51,343 bases of DNA from Adlercreutzia shanghongiae (lineage in GTDB: Bacteria; Actinomycetota; Coriobacteriia; Coriobacteriales; Eggerthellaceae): contig NZ_JAYMFI010000005.1 in NCBI RefSeq assembly GCF_035830635.1, positions 1 to 51,343 on the forward strand, written 5' to 3'. Below: more notes on the stretch, generated by a model. That model had not been told where the DNA came from and searched no databases. It saw nothing but the letters and a program-made list of their open reading frames with translations. Numbering within the stretch: position 1 is the first letter of the stretch. The stretch is not shown here.

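Noticed and set aside
7402..51252. Very long antisense open frames (up to 2175 codons) opposite the giant gene
   Set aside because: They use the same codon register as the sense gene and are interrupted only where the sense strand has TTA, CTA or TCA codons, which are rare in this GC-rich gene. Their Val/Gly/His/Leu-rich composition is that of complemented codons and shows no domains.
1..51343. tRNA, rRNA, insertion sequences or integrase genes
   Set aside because: I saw no cloverleaf, rRNA-like segment, transposase or recombinase coding sequence, so a mobile-element border cannot be claimed despite the par and toxin-antitoxin genes.

Overview
The window is high-GC Gram-positive DNA. GTG or ATG starts with clear Shine-Dalgarno sites, strong G/C preference at third codon positions, and a Sec-type giant surface protein built from Gram-positive modules point to an actinobacterium. 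A gut Coriobacteriia/Eggerthellaceae member is my best guess, but this is inference and no rRNA or tRNA is present to test it.

Left part (1-4990): ppdK (pyruvate, phosphate dikinase) is followed by a strong terminator. Next comes a 450-bp stretch that looks empty but holds a compact, convergent type I toxin-antitoxin locus. It has two tandem structured small RNAs on the + strand, each with a near-consensus promoter and its own terminator. They face a 30-codon hydrophobic peptide gene on the - strand. mtnA (methylthioribose-1-phosphate isomerase) follows. Its last codons are the first unit of an 80-bp tandem repeat array with an A-B-B-A order of unit variants.

Middle (4900-7443): a parA gene with a palindrome inside its promoter spacer overlaps by 8 bp a gene for a probable ribbon-helix-helix partner. 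The partner's stop codon abuts the promoter of a third small RNA, which converges on a second small hydrophobic peptide gene. This is a second type I toxin-antitoxin locus with the same architecture. About 700 bp of AT-rich DNA then leads to a promoter and a leader with two hairpins.

Right part (7444-51343): everything to the window edge is one uninterrupted + strand reading frame of at least 14,633 codons (about 1.6 MDa), with no stop codon seen. It starts with a long N-region and a hydrophobic export segment, then an acidic linker and a Pro/Glu linker. About a dozen diverged tandem modules of 300-700 residues follow. After them come a five-copy PASTA-like cluster, His/Cys-rich blocks, a jelly-roll domain, two Listeria-Bacteroides (InlB/Flg_new) repeats, a zinc-ribbon-like CxxC pair, SdrD-B-like domains, a DUF11-like domain and a canonical PASTA domain. 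The C-terminus and any cell-wall anchor lie beyond the window. The very long antisense reading frames across this region are by-products of its codon usage.

Together the region looks like housekeeping genes next to a partition pair bracketed by two addiction-type loci, followed by a giant adhesin-like gene. The idea that the toxin-antitoxin and par modules stabilise the neighbourhood is inference only.
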